Assembly (NCBI GenBank): GCA_946478915.1
Contig: CAMLER010000006.1
Span: 1 to 23,346 of the forward strand
DNA: 23,346 nt
Direction: 5' to 3'
From: an uncultured Chryseolinea sp.
Lineage (GTDB): Bacteria > Bacteroidota > Bacteroidia > Cytophagales > Cyclobacteriaceae
Part shown: piece by piece, positions 1 through 7,419 of the stretch
Position numbering within the stretch: position 1 is the first letter of the stretch
Layout: each line of letters begins with the position of its first letter
Translations under genes and position numbers: made by a program
The notes under the pieces: generated by a model
What the model was told of the DNA's origin: nothing
Databases searched by the model: none
What the model saw: only the letters and a program-made list of their open reading frames with translations

Positions 1-177
1 GTGCGAAATATCTCCGCTGACCAGCTTTTGGTCGGCTTCGGTGAATACCCTGATCGTTGCAAAACTTACCGGCGCCGATGACAGAGAATCAAGGATGCGG
101 CCCTTGACTGTTCCTTTGTCCTGTGCAAGAGCGCCGATTGCGGGCAGAAGAATTATCAACAGTAAAAATGATCTCAT
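1..177 (-). CDS. N-terminus of a secreted outer-membrane protein with a carboxypeptidase-regulatory-like domain (partial, runs off window)
   Basis: Only the first 59 codons are inside the window; the gene continues beyond position 1. The reading starts at ATG 177-175. It opens with a typical signal peptide (MRSFLLLIILLPAIGALAQ, probable cleavage after residue 18 or 19). From about residue 22 follows G-T-V-K-G-R-I-L-D with a later PVSFATIRVF, the usual opening of the CarboxypepD_reg-like beta-sandwich at the N-terminus of Bacteroidota TonB-dependent receptors and other outer-membrane beta-barrel proteins. That is family knowledge. The barrel and plug cannot be seen here, so the exact protein type is inferred. 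It could instead be a periplasmic protein with the same fold. It is divergent from the lipoprotein gene at 399, with a 221-base AT-rich gap between them. Confidence 0.6.
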   Translation of the reverse strand, partial: MRSFLLLIILLPAIGALAQDKGTVKGRILDSLSSAPVSFATIRVFTEADQKLVSGDISH

Positions 178-398
178 ATTCAATAGCTAATCCACGTATT
201 CAACTTTTTTTGATGTGCAACGCTAAATTGCGAAGCGAACCTCCAGTATAATGCAGCAAGGTAACGCGAAAATTTTGTCAGCATCCAACAAATTCCTCGG
301 CCTTAAAGAATAGGCTATGAGCGGTGAAATGAGACTATCATTTCTCAAATTTTGGGAAATTTTCTAAGTTACTTAAGGAAAAAATATTCCTGAACGGC

Positions 399-1100
399 AT
401 GGTGAAGAGAGTTTTGTTATTCCTGCTTACAATTGTTTTAATCTCATGCTCAAATGATGATGAGCCATTTTCCGGGCTTACGTCATACGATCAGGATGTA
501 ATCGAATATTTTTGCGAGGTAGCACTGGGACTGGAATTTGGAGGTACACCCGAAGTCACCCGAAAGTGGAAAAACGAAATGCGCATATTTGTCGGCGGAA
601 ATAAAACACCCGACCTGATGGACGCGCTAAACAATATTGTCGCCGAGATAAACACCTTGGCAACTGATGGATTTACAATTTCCATCGTTTCTGATTCCGT
701 CGAAATGAACTATTATCTCTTTTTTGGCCCAGGTGACCAATACGCTAAGATCTACCCTTCGCAAGGGGGTTTGGTAAAAAGCAATTGGGGCCTGTTCAAT
801 ATCTATTGGGACAATTTTAACCAAATAAACGCTGGTAGCATGTATGTGGATACGGAACGCGCAAGCGACGAGGAAGAAAAACACTTGTTGAGGGAAGAGT
901 TAACACAGTCGCTGGGTCTTGGAAAAGATTCCGGACGCTATCCTGACAGTATTTTTCAAATTGCCTGGACAACGACTGCCACATACGCCTCTATTGACAA
1001 GGACCTTATTCGACTGCTTTACCATCCTGACATGGTGACTGGCTTAGCGCGAAGCAATACGCAGTCTCTGTTGACTCAAATCCTAATGAGTGAAAAGTAG
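399..1100 (+). CDS. DUF2927-like lipoprotein, probably surface exposed
   Basis: 233 residues. The N-terminus is a lipoprotein signal: a hydrophobic stretch ending in LISC, lipid-attachment cysteine at residue 17. The next residues, SNDDE, are acidic as in the lipoprotein export signals that send Bacteroidota lipoproteins to the cell surface (inference). The body has features I associate with the DUF2927 family: a KW..E..IFVGG opening near residues 57-69, and near residues 160-190 the block REELTQSLGL followed by DS and SIF, then LIRLLYHPDMVTGL near residues 205-220. The family is of unknown function. The RxELTQxLGL helix resembles the helix of zincin peptidases but has no HExxH, so no protease activity is claimed. 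It appears monocistronic: 91 bases separate it from the next gene. The start is the only ATG that gives a full lipoprotein signal. Confidence 0.72.
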   Translation: MVKRVLLFLLTIVLISCSNDDEPFSGLTSYDQDVIEYFCEVALGLEFGGTPEVTRKWKNEMRIFVGGNKTPDLMDALNNIVAEINTLATDGFTISIVSDSVEMNYYLFFGPGDQYAKIYPSQGGLVKSNWGLFNIYWDNFNQINAGSMYVDTERASDEEEKHLLREELTQSLGLGKDSGRYPDSIFQIAWTTTATYASIDKDLIRLLYHPDMVTGLARSNTQSLLTQILMSEK

Positions 1101-1191
1101 AACCTCCCGGGTCAGTTTTCTGCCGATCCAAGTATATCTTTAGCATCAGTTATGTAAATGGAATTGACATAAGATTTAAAATGCACAAAAA

Positions 1192-1656
1192 ATGTACGCA
1201 ATTCTGCTTACCATTCATTCCTGGTTTAGATGGCTTGTATTAGCAGGTCTTGTGATAACCCTGATCCGCTATTACCACGGGTGGTTTACGGGAAGAAAAT
1301 TATCGCAGGTAGACGCCGTCACACAAAGCACAACGGTGAAGATAGTGCAAACACAGTTTTTGATTGGCCTGGCATTGTACGTGTTCAGTCCCATGGTGAG
1401 ATATTTTCTTTTCAATTTCTCCACGGCCGTGCACCAACGCGACGCAAGGTTTTTTGGAATGGAACACATTACGATGATGTTCATTGCCGTCGCAGTCATC
1501 ACTGTCGGATCTGAAAAGGCGTTAAAAAAGGTAACAGAAAAGCAAAAATTCATGACGATTGCGATTTGGTTCAGCGTGGGGCTTCTAATAATATTTCTTT
1601 CGATTCCGTGGGAATTTTCACCTTTTACGCGACGGCCGTACTTTAGAATTTTTTAA
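1192..1656 (+). CDS. Small four-helix integral membrane protein (Bacteroidota 'cytochrome b-like' family)
   Basis: 154 residues with four hydrophobic segments at about 5-25, 48-70, 90-106 and 122-140, so almost wholly a membrane protein. It resembles short Bacteroidota membrane proteins often annotated as cytochrome b: an N-terminal Y..LL.IHSWFRWLVL helix with one histidine, a QFLIGLALYVFSP helix, and an EHITMMFIA helix with a second conserved histidine. Whether those histidines bind haem is not shown by the sequence, and no partner redox gene is nearby. Its stop codon lies inside the terminator hairpin at 1655-1677, so transcription probably ends at once. The gene faces the end of the SIS-domain gene (convergent). 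Confidence 0.65.
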   Translation: MYAILLTIHSWFRWLVLAGLVITLIRYYHGWFTGRKLSQVDAVTQSTTVKIVQTQFLIGLALYVFSPMVRYFLFNFSTAVHQRDARFFGMEHITMMFIAVAVITVGSEKALKKVTEKQKFMTIAIWFSVGLLIIFLSIPWEFSPFTRRPYFRIF

Positions 1657-1677
1657 ATGCTGAAATGAGCATTTTTT
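1655..1677 (+). terminator. Intrinsic terminator of the 1192-1656 gene
   Basis: Arms AAATGCT (1655-1661) and AGCATTT (1668-1674) form a perfect 7-bp stem with a 6-base loop. The T tract runs on to 1677. The stop codon TAA (1654-1656) overlaps the left arm. The stem is AT-rich, so termination may be partial. Confidence 0.6.
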
Positions 1678-1721
1678 GAAACCCCGGAGAAATCAGTTAT
1701 CATGAAAATTGATTGCCTGAC

Positions 1722-1773
1722 TGTATTGCATCTCGCCAGTTCCCACCGGAATATCGACCTGGCTTGCAATACA
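1722..1773. repeat. Nested inverted repeat in the convergent gap
   Basis: Outer arms TGTATTGCA (1722-1730) and TGCAATACA (1765-1773) are a perfect 9-bp pair. Inside, GCCAG (1735-1739) pairs with CTGGC (1759-1763), and TTCC with GGAA around the loop CACC. The gap between the two convergent genes thus holds a three-tier hairpin that is neither coding nor an obvious terminator, because there is no T tract. A second, imperfect hairpin (ACC-A-GGCG / CGCC-A-GGT, about 1806-1824) follows it. Function unknown. Confidence 0.55.
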
Positions 1774-1890
1774 TGACACCCTCAAAAGGTTATCCGTTAT
1801 TACATACCAGGCGATACGCCAGGTGGTTTGGTTAGGCTCCAACGGTAATTTCTTATTTATGATCAAAGTGTATCATTCGTTAGTAACAAT

Positions 1891-2652
1891 CTAAACACCG
1901 GCTACCCTCTTTTTATATTCAGCTAAGGCTCCCTCCAACCTATCTTTCGCTGTATTGTCGCCTGGTACATTGTGCGAAGGGTGAATGAAAAGTTTTACAC
2001 CACGCTCCGCCAATATTTCAGCTACGGTAGTGACTGTCATCCACACGCATGTAACAAACGCCATGGTAGACACTGGCCCGACTTTATCCTGATGATTCTT
2101 AAGATCCACGGACGCATCCACTATCGGCGCACAGGAATCAACAACAATATCAGCAACATCAAAGATGGTTTTGCCAGTAGAGTGTCTCGACTTCTTCCCC
2201 TTGGCGGCAGCTGCCGAGCCATACGCAATAACTTTCATCCCACGCTTTTTGGCCTCCAACGCCACATCTATATTCACATTGTTGATGCCCGTGTGTGAAA
2301 ACAACCACATCGTATCCCGCGAGTCGAAATTGTAGCCTTTCATAATTTCCACTCCATAACCTTCCACCCGCTCGAGAAATACAAATTGATGCACTCCCAT
2401 TTCACCTGTAATTCGGGTAAAAAATGTAAGGGGCAACTCCACGATGGGATGAAAGCCGACGAAACCACCGATCCGTGGATACATCTCCTCCACAGGTATT
2501 GTTGCGTGACCGCATCCAAAGGTATGCACCCATCTTCCGGCCTCAATACTGTCGGCCATGACCTCAGCCGCCTTTCGTATGTTATCCATTTGTGTGTTTT
2601 CAATCTGTGACATCACATCACGCGCATTGTTAAGCCATTGTGTCGCTAGCAT
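1891..2652 (-). CDS. SIS-domain sugar isomerase-type protein (UPF0309-like)
   Basis: 253 residues; last gene of the GH9/NodB/ROK/MFS operon, 20 bases after the MFS gene. It has a single SIS (sugar isomerase) fold: an N-terminal helical part (residues 1-40), a sugar-phosphate-binding stretch FGCGHATIPVEEMYPRIGG (about 45-63), LFSHTGINN (about 118-125) where SIS proteins carry the S.SG phosphate loop, and a C-terminal HPSHNVPGDN block (about 224-233). The match is to the UPF0309 group of sugar isomerase-domain proteins, which have structures but no settled reaction. Phosphosugar isomerisation or deamination is inferred from the fold and from the kinase gene upstream. It is not GmhA, MurQ or a GlmS-type double-SIS protein: it is too short for the last and lacks their signature blocks. 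Confidence 0.82.
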   Translation of the reverse strand: MLATQWLNNARDVMSQIENTQMDNIRKAAEVMADSIEAGRWVHTFGCGHATIPVEEMYPRIGGFVGFHPIVELPLTFFTRITGEMGVHQFVFLERVEGYGVEIMKGYNFDSRDTMWLFSHTGINNVNIDVALEAKKRGMKVIAYGSAAAAKGKKSRHSTGKTIFDVADIVVDSCAPIVDASVDLKNHQDKVGPVSTMAFVTCVWMTVTTVAEILAERGVKLFIHPSHNVPGDNTAKDRLEGALAEYKKRVAGV

Positions 2653-2672
2653 AGTATATCAAATAATAAAAA

Positions 2673-3821
2673 TTAGGTTTTCATTTTTTTAAAGATTGCC
2701 AGGGAAAAGCCAAGCATTCCTGCAGTCAGCACAAAGACCATGGTCACCACATGATCAACTCCAAATCGTTCCGCAACTATCCCCATAGTATAGTTAATGA
2801 TCATGCTCCCAACTAGTGCGATAGAAATCACAATGCTGAAAGCGGTTCCTGAAACCGAGGCATAACGATCCCCCACGTAACCAAGGGTTACCGGATATCC
2901 AGCCGCCAGCCCGGCGCCGATCACAACCAGCGCTGCAGTCGAAAGAGCAAGCGCAGATGAGTAATGAAGCATCAATCCTCCGACGCCCAATAGTGCAATA
3001 GAGAATAACAGTACTGGCGCAGACTTTACTTTGCGCAATAGCTTCCCCAATACGATTCGCATCAAAGCCATTCCCGCAACGTATAGGGACAGCGCGTATA
3101 GTGCTTCACTCATCGTCACGGGAATTTTATCCAGAAGATATGTTGTGGCCCAATTGTTAATTATTGCCTCAAAGCTCGACTGACAAAAAAGAAAAAGGCC
3201 AATCAGCAAAAGGAATCCGTCGGTTAGCAAGCTTCCAAACCTCGATAGCGAGATACCTTGCGTTTGTTTTGCCAGGGGAAATTTTGTAATGAGAAAAAGA
3301 GCTGTGCCGAACAAGGCTACATAACCAACACTGGCGACGATCGTTTCGAAGGATAGTTCTTTCTCCAGAGCACCCAAAATGAAAGGCATTCCCAATGCCC
3401 CGATGGCAAAGAACACCCCTAGAAGGCTTAAGTTTGCGCTTTTGTTTGTTGTGCTGACGTCGGACACAACGGCGTTGCTACTCCCATTGATAACACCACC
3501 ACCCAATCCAAACATGAATACACACAGATAAAGCGGCGCCATCGAAGAGGCATAAGCGATGCCCTGAAAGCCCACAAACATTGCAAGACCCGCAAGCACA
3601 AAAATCATTTTATAACCGTATCTGTCTGCAAAAGGGCCGAATACCAACGAACCGGTGAGTATGCCAAAGGGCAGAACAGAAAAAAGCGTTCCAATAGAAA
3701 TTGAATCGAGAGAAAATTTTTCGCGGAGGCCAGGCGCAACAGACCCTAATGTTATAAGCGACACGCCGAAAAGAAGCATGCCAAGGTAAGCGGAAGCAAA
3801 GATCAGGTTTGTTGAGCCCAT
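2673..3821 (-). CDS. MFS transporter, probable sugar importer
   Basis: 382 residues, hydrophobic throughout with about 12 predicted helices. The loop between helices 2 and 3 carries the MFS signature as FGPFADRYGYK (about residues 61-71), and a glycine-rich helix GLGGGVINGSSNAVV follows near residues 105-120. It sits 4 bases after the ROK gene and 20 bases before the SIS gene, so it is co-transcribed with a sugar kinase and a sugar isomerase-type protein. Import of the mono- or disaccharide released by the secreted GH9/NodB enzyme is inferred from that context. Specificity cannot be read from the sequence. Efflux is less likely because the operon has no resistance gene. Confidence 0.8.
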   Translation of the reverse strand: MGSTNLIFASAYLGMLLFGVSLITLGSVAPGLREKFSLDSISIGTLFSVLPFGILTGSLVFGPFADRYGYKMIFVLAGLAMFVGFQGIAYASSMAPLYLCVFMFGLGGGVINGSSNAVVSDVSTTNKSANLSLLGVFFAIGALGMPFILGALEKELSFETIVASVGYVALFGTALFLITKFPLAKQTQGISLSRFGSLLTDGFLLLIGLFLFCQSSFEAIINNWATTYLLDKIPVTMSEALYALSLYVAGMALMRIVLGKLLRKVKSAPVLLFSIALLGVGGLMLHYSSALALSTAALVVIGAGLAAGYPVTLGYVGDRYASVSGTAFSIVISIALVGSMIINYTMGIVAERFGVDHVVTMVFVLTAGMLGFSLAIFKKMKT

Positions 3822-3825
3822 CTGT

Positions 3826-4767
3826 TTACGTAGTCAGCACTTTGTGATTCATTGCGAGGAAGGCGGCCCCATAGACGGCAGCATCTGCACCTAGTGCGGA
3901 ATGCTCAAAGCTCACTTGCTTCATGCTGATTGGCTGACCCCATTTTGCAGCCTCTGCTTTTATCTCACTGATAAATTTTGCAGCAGGTCCAAAAATTCCG
4001 CCACCAAAAATTACTTTCTCAGGATTAAAAATGCTTACCAGATTTGCGGCGGCCATTCCCCAATACGATATACATTCGCGGATAATCATTATGGCCAGCG
4101 GATCTTCCTCGTCATACGCATCAAATACATGTCGGGCGGTAAGCTGGTCGCGCTGGTAAATTCTAAGCACAGAGCCGGTCGGATCTGTATCCAGCACTTC
4201 AGACGCAAACTTCGGTATGCCATCACCTGATGCATAAAACTCAAAACATCCACAGGGAATATATTTGCTTTCATAAGGTTTCGGCAACGCCATCCATCCA
4301 ATTGCTCCAGCGATATCGTTAGATCCGCGAAGCACATTGCCGTCTATCAAAATGCCTGCGCCAATTCCGGTTCCGACAGCAATGAAAATGGCATCCTTAC
4401 AACCTTTGGCTATACCCTTCCATTGCTCTCCGAGTATGCTACAGGCGCGATCGTTATCGATAGTCACAGGAATGCTGCCTGCGACATCAGTCAATTCCCT
4501 CAACAAGGGATAGTCTTCCCACCCTTCAATGTTCGGTGCCCACACCGTACCGGTTTTTTGCCTGCTTATTCCTGGAACCGAAACACCTACTCCCTCAATC
4601 TCGGTCGAGGCTATGTGTCTCTTTAATTCATCCTGAATTAATCGGCCCACTTGCGGACCTTTCCGATCGCCTAGTTGGCGGGTCTCCTTTACTAATAGCT
4701 CACCCGATTCGGCAAAAAGAGCCATCGCAAGTTTTGTTCCGCCTAAATCTATACCTAGTGTAGCCAT
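3826..4767 (-). CDS. ROK-family sugar kinase with altered substrate and zinc motifs
   Basis: 313 residues, the normal ROK kinase length with no helix-turn-helix, so an enzyme rather than a repressor. The N-terminal phosphate loop is GIDLGGTKLAMALF (5-18). The catalytic aspartate is in DND (104-106), and AVGTGIGAGILIDG (130-143) and IFGGGIFG (253-260) complete the ATP site. Two normally strict motifs differ. The ExGH motif reads AIGW (155-158), losing the sugar-contacting glutamate and the zinc histidine. The CxCGxxGCxE zinc loop is shortened to PCGCFE (171-176). ROK kinases phosphorylate glucose, N-acetylglucosamine, N-acetylmannosamine and similar sugars at the expense of ATP. Here the substrate is uncertain. 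It starts 14 bases after the NodB frame, inside the same operon. Confidence 0.82.
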   Translation of the reverse strand: MATLGIDLGGTKLAMALFAESGELLVKETRQLGDRKGPQVGRLIQDELKRHIASTEIEGVGVSVPGISRQKTGTVWAPNIEGWEDYPLLRELTDVAGSIPVTIDNDRACSILGEQWKGIAKGCKDAIFIAVGTGIGAGILIDGNVLRGSNDIAGAIGWMALPKPYESKYIPCGCFEFYASGDGIPKFASEVLDTDPTGSVLRIYQRDQLTARHVFDAYDEEDPLAIMIIRECISYWGMAAANLVSIFNPEKVIFGGGIFGPAAKFISEIKAEAAKWGQPISMKQVSFEHSALGADAAVYGAAFLAMNHKVLTT

Positions 4768-4781
4768 GGGGTTAACCTTAT

Positions 4782-5483
4782 CTATTGATCCAGCAACTCA
4801 TCAATCCTGACGAAATTGTAGCCTTTCAAGGTCAGTTGGTTGATCAGTGTTTCAAGTCGCATATAAAATTTGTCCGTACGTCGGCTATCCGTCCCAATGT
4901 GAACCAAGAGGATAAAACCGTTGAGACCGGTTGAACTATTGCTTTCATAATTCACTATCGACTGATAAATTTCATCGGATGACCGATAGTTTTTCATTTC
5001 TGGATAAGTGTAATCCGCTGCGGAAAGTGTACCCGGTGAAAAGTTCACAAGCATTAAACCCATATCCGCTGTCCACTCTGCAATTGATCTGTTATACCAT
5101 TCATACGGTGGAAGAAAATGAACCGCATCCTCCCTTTTTATTCCAAACCTTCGCATGCGTTTATAGTTTCTTTCCAAATCCGTTTTAAACTCTTTCTCCG
5201 TTACCAAACTACTGTCTCTCTTTGCCCAATCCGCATACAGCAGGTGCCTGTCCGAATGGGCACCCATATAGTGACCGTCCTCCACCAATTTCCTGATTGC
5301 GGGAGCAAAAGCATTCGTTTTGTAAAAATTTCCGGTCAGAAAAAAGGAAGCCTTTACATTCTTCTTTTTTAACACGTCTGCAATAACTTCCGCGCCGTCA
5401 GCAAATTCGTCACCGGTGAGCACCAGCGCCAAGTGCTTGATTGTGGTGTCACCGCGAATAATAGCACCGTAAGCATCAATTAC
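4782..5483 (-). CDS. NodB-type polysaccharide deacetylase, C-terminal part of a frameshifted GH9-NodB protein
   Basis: The NodB homology, including a conserved-looking lead-in VIDAYGAIIRGDTT, begins at GTA 5483-5481, directly behind the A tract. The frame is open back to a TGA at 5570-5568, yet has no ATG or GTG. The only ordinary alternative is TTG at 5432, which would cut off the lead-in strand and leave no signal peptide. So I treat it as the -1 continuation of GH9 (233 residues; 831 for the fusion). NodB motifs, in fusion numbering: TGDEFADG (D623/E624, with Glu where most families have a second Asp), HSDRH (H674, H678, metal ligands), LPPYEWY in place of RxPY, and LLVHIG (H783). The chemistry is metal-dependent removal of N- or O-acetyl groups from carbohydrate, presumably outside the cytoplasm because the GH9 part carries the signal peptide. 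Confidence 0.75.
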   Translation of the reverse strand, partial: VIDAYGAIIRGDTTIKHLALVLTGDEFADGAEVIADVLKKKNVKASFFLTGNFYKTNAFAPAIRKLVEDGHYMGAHSDRHLLYADWAKRDSSLVTEKEFKTDLERNYKRMRRFGIKREDAVHFLPPYEWYNRSIAEWTADMGLMLVNFSPGTLSAADYTYPEMKNYRSSDEIYQSIVNYESNSSTGLNGFILLVHIGTDSRRTDKFYMRLETLINQLTLKGYNFVRIDELLDQ

Positions 5484-7276
5484 TTTTTTTTTCTTCCACC
5501 CTCCCTGGAATCTGTTTCCTTTGCTGCCATCAGGTACACCAGAGACGCAGTACCATCCATCGTCGGTTCATTCGTGCTGTAATCTCCGTAGTCGTCGTGG
5601 TAGACAGCAAGCATCGATTGAAATTCCTTGTACTCATCCTCGTTGATCAATGTCAGGCCCAACAAGTTGTTAAATATATGCCCGGATACCGGCCCATCAA
5701 CCAACCCTCCATCGAGTGGATATTGATGAAGGACGGTATAAGATGAATGCGGATCCACGGGTGTATCACCATTTGATGGAAGTCCATAGACCATACTGGT
5801 GCCCCACGGGTTGCAGCCAAACAACCAGTCGAAGCAGGCTTGCTCAAGCTGCAAATAAGTTTCGTCTCCGCTAAGTTGCCTATATAAGTAGCATTGTATG
5901 GCAAATGAAGTTGTGAGATTGTTCGAGCACCAGATAAACTGGATACCGCGGTAAAATGCATTGGCAGACGCTTTCTTCCATACTCTTTCAATACCTTCGC
6001 GATAATAACCGATAAGGTTGGCTTTGTTATTTTTGTCTGCAGCTTTGGCAAGCTCATAGTGGCCAAAATTGTGAAATGGGTACCATTGGTAGTGCACTGC
6101 GGTATCTGCGCCTATCCATGGCGTTACTTTTTCCTTTTCAGCATATTGCAAAGCGGCATCAAAATATTTCTTGTCTTTCGTTACCTTATATAGCGCGGCG
6201 GCGCCCAATTCCATATCGTCTACCCAGTTATCTTCCTCATAAAAGTATCGCGCTTTCATGGGCGCCGTCTGCGCCACACCCGGTTTATCAGCACCAAATT
6301 TATAAGCCGTCAGTGCTTTGCCGCGAAGCAGTGATGAGAAGCTGGCATCAGCTTTCAACACCTCGGAACCCAAGGCAAACGCACTGGCGAATTTGCCTGC
6401 GGTCGAAGCAGCACCTGTGGCTCTGTTCTTGTATTTGCCCAGTCCCTGCACGTTGCCGGAAATAAAATAAACTGGTCTTCCTTTACCGGGCCCATAGCCA
6501 AAATCAGCTGGATCATTAGTTGGCAAGCGAAAGCCGATATGATCACGATCATCTGCCAGCTGATTAAACATCCAATCCTCTTTGGGATGCATTTTCATCA
6601 ACCATTGCAACCCCCACACACCTTCATCCAACACATCTGCAATTCCGTTCTTCCCCTCTAACCCATTGGCTAAATGCTGGTCTGTAAAAACAGACGGAAA
6701 ATCCCGGTAAGCGGCCAGTAGGTGGTAGGTTGCGTTTGCCGATGTTGTCGCGTATTGCAGGTAGTCGGTCGCATCATGCCACCCGCCTGAAACATCAACA
6801 TGTGTCCCATCGGGCATCGGTCCATAAATTGTAAATCCGTCATTTGTGTGACAGGAGTCTTTCAAGAATGGGTTGTAGCCACTGCGCTGTTGTCGCATGT
6901 ATCGCAAAAGAAAATCAGCTGTGCCTTTGTAAACATCGTCCGATATTGTAAACTCTCCTGACTTTGTCTCACCTGCTTTCACATAATATGTGCCTTTAGT
7001 CTGAAACTCCGAAAAGTCAAGGCGAAAGCTACTGCTGAACGGCCCATAGGCGCCGAAGTTTTTTCCGGCGGTTTTAGTTAGAACTGACTTCCCGGATTTG
7101 GCATCCACCAACTCAAAATTCGAAACATTGTCCTGATTCTTGGATCCGTAAACAGCGACTTTGACACCTTTGGGAACATAGCCAAGTTGATTCACGCGGA
7201 TCCAGGCCTTTGAATTCTGCGCCTGGAGGTATTGAGTTATTAAAAGTGCAAAGCAAACAAGTACAATTCTCTTCAT
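5480..7276 (-). CDS. Secreted glycoside hydrolase family 9 enzyme with N-terminal Ig-like domain
   Basis: 598 residues to the TAA that follows the A tract. Signal peptide 1-19 (MKRIVLVCFALLITQYLQA). The Ig-like CelD_N domain covers about 22-112 (WIRVNQLGYVPKGVKVAVYG). The GH9 alpha6/alpha6 barrel covers about 115-585. Catalytic features are GGWHDATDY (164-172) with D168 and D171, the pair that activates water in this inverting family; GCNPWGTSMVYG (487-498); DPHSS (508-512) in place of the endoglucanase HPHHR; and the acid in STNEP (E570). Known GH9 activities include endo- and exo-glucanase and exo-beta-D-glucosaminidase (Photobacterium/Vibrio). With a deacetylase and a sugar kinase beside it, a role on an amino-sugar oligomer is plausible but unproven. 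It is the first gene of the minus-strand operon and divergent from the DeoR gene. The residues before the stop (REGGRKKK) look like an inter-domain linker. Confidence 0.9.
   Translation of the reverse strand: MKRIVLVCFALLITQYLQAQNSKAWIRVNQLGYVPKGVKVAVYGSKNQDNVSNFELVDAKSGKSVLTKTAGKNFGAYGPFSSSFRLDFSEFQTKGTYYVKAGETKSGEFTISDDVYKGTADFLLRYMRQQRSGYNPFLKDSCHTNDGFTIYGPMPDGTHVDVSGGWHDATDYLQYATTSANATYHLLAAYRDFPSVFTDQHLANGLEGKNGIADVLDEGVWGLQWLMKMHPKEDWMFNQLADDRDHIGFRLPTNDPADFGYGPGKGRPVYFISGNVQGLGKYKNRATGAASTAGKFASAFALGSEVLKADASFSSLLRGKALTAYKFGADKPGVAQTAPMKARYFYEEDNWVDDMELGAAALYKVTKDKKYFDAALQYAEKEKVTPWIGADTAVHYQWYPFHNFGHYELAKAADKNNKANLIGYYREGIERVWKKASANAFYRGIQFIWCSNNLTTSFAIQCYLYRQLSGDETYLQLEQACFDWLFGCNPWGTSMVYGLPSNGDTPVDPHSSYTVLHQYPLDGGLVDGPVSGHIFNNLLGLTLINEDEYKEFQSMLAVYHDDYGDYSTNEPTMDGTASLVYLMAAKETDSREGGRKKK
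5483..5506 (-). other. Candidate -1 frameshift / slippage site joining GH9 to NodB
   Basis: On the minus strand, nine A (5492-5484) are followed by G (5483). In the GH9 frame this reads AGA AAA AAA AAG TAA, so the heptamer A AAA AAG sits directly before the stop. A -1 slip continues as GTA ATT GAT into the deacetylase. AGGGAG lies 11 bases upstream of the heptamer, close to the arrangement in E. coli dnaX. The same tract could cause transcriptional slippage, or be a one-base mutation or sequencing error. Confidence 0.55.
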
Positions 7277-7292
7277 TCCGTCTTGCGGTTTT

Positions 7293-7338
7293 TTGCTGTT
7301 TTATTTCTTGAATTTAATAATTTCGCATAAAACAGCAA
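7293..7338. promoter_or_regulatory. Perfect 12-bp inverted repeat, candidate operator of the GH9 operon / DeoR pair
   Basis: Arms TTGCTGTTTTAT (7293-7304) and ATAAAACAGCAA (7327-7338) are exact reverse complements separated by 22 AT-rich bases. They lie in the divergent gap just upstream of the GH9 start. A second dyad GTCATT-GAAAT-AATGAC (7342-7358) and another GTCATT at 7393-7398 lie on the DeoR side. DeoR-family repressors bind repeated or dyad sites near their own promoters, so these are good operator candidates (inference). Confidence 0.5.
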
Positions 7339-7419
7339 GCAGTCATTGAAATAATGACCAATTCCTTATTTTGAGTGTCGAACCAAGATTGAGTCATTCA
7401 CATGCTTTTGCGTTTAACC

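Noticed and set aside
4782..5432. A free-standing deacetylase starting at TTG 5432
   Set aside because: This start would remove the VIDAYGAIIRGDTT lead-in, gives no signal peptide for an enzyme expected outside the cytoplasm, and follows no initiation signal. The -1 continuation of GH9 explains the frame better.
7402..7419. Earlier ATG for the DeoR gene
   Set aside because: It adds six residues before the usual ML.EER start of the family; kept only as an alternative.
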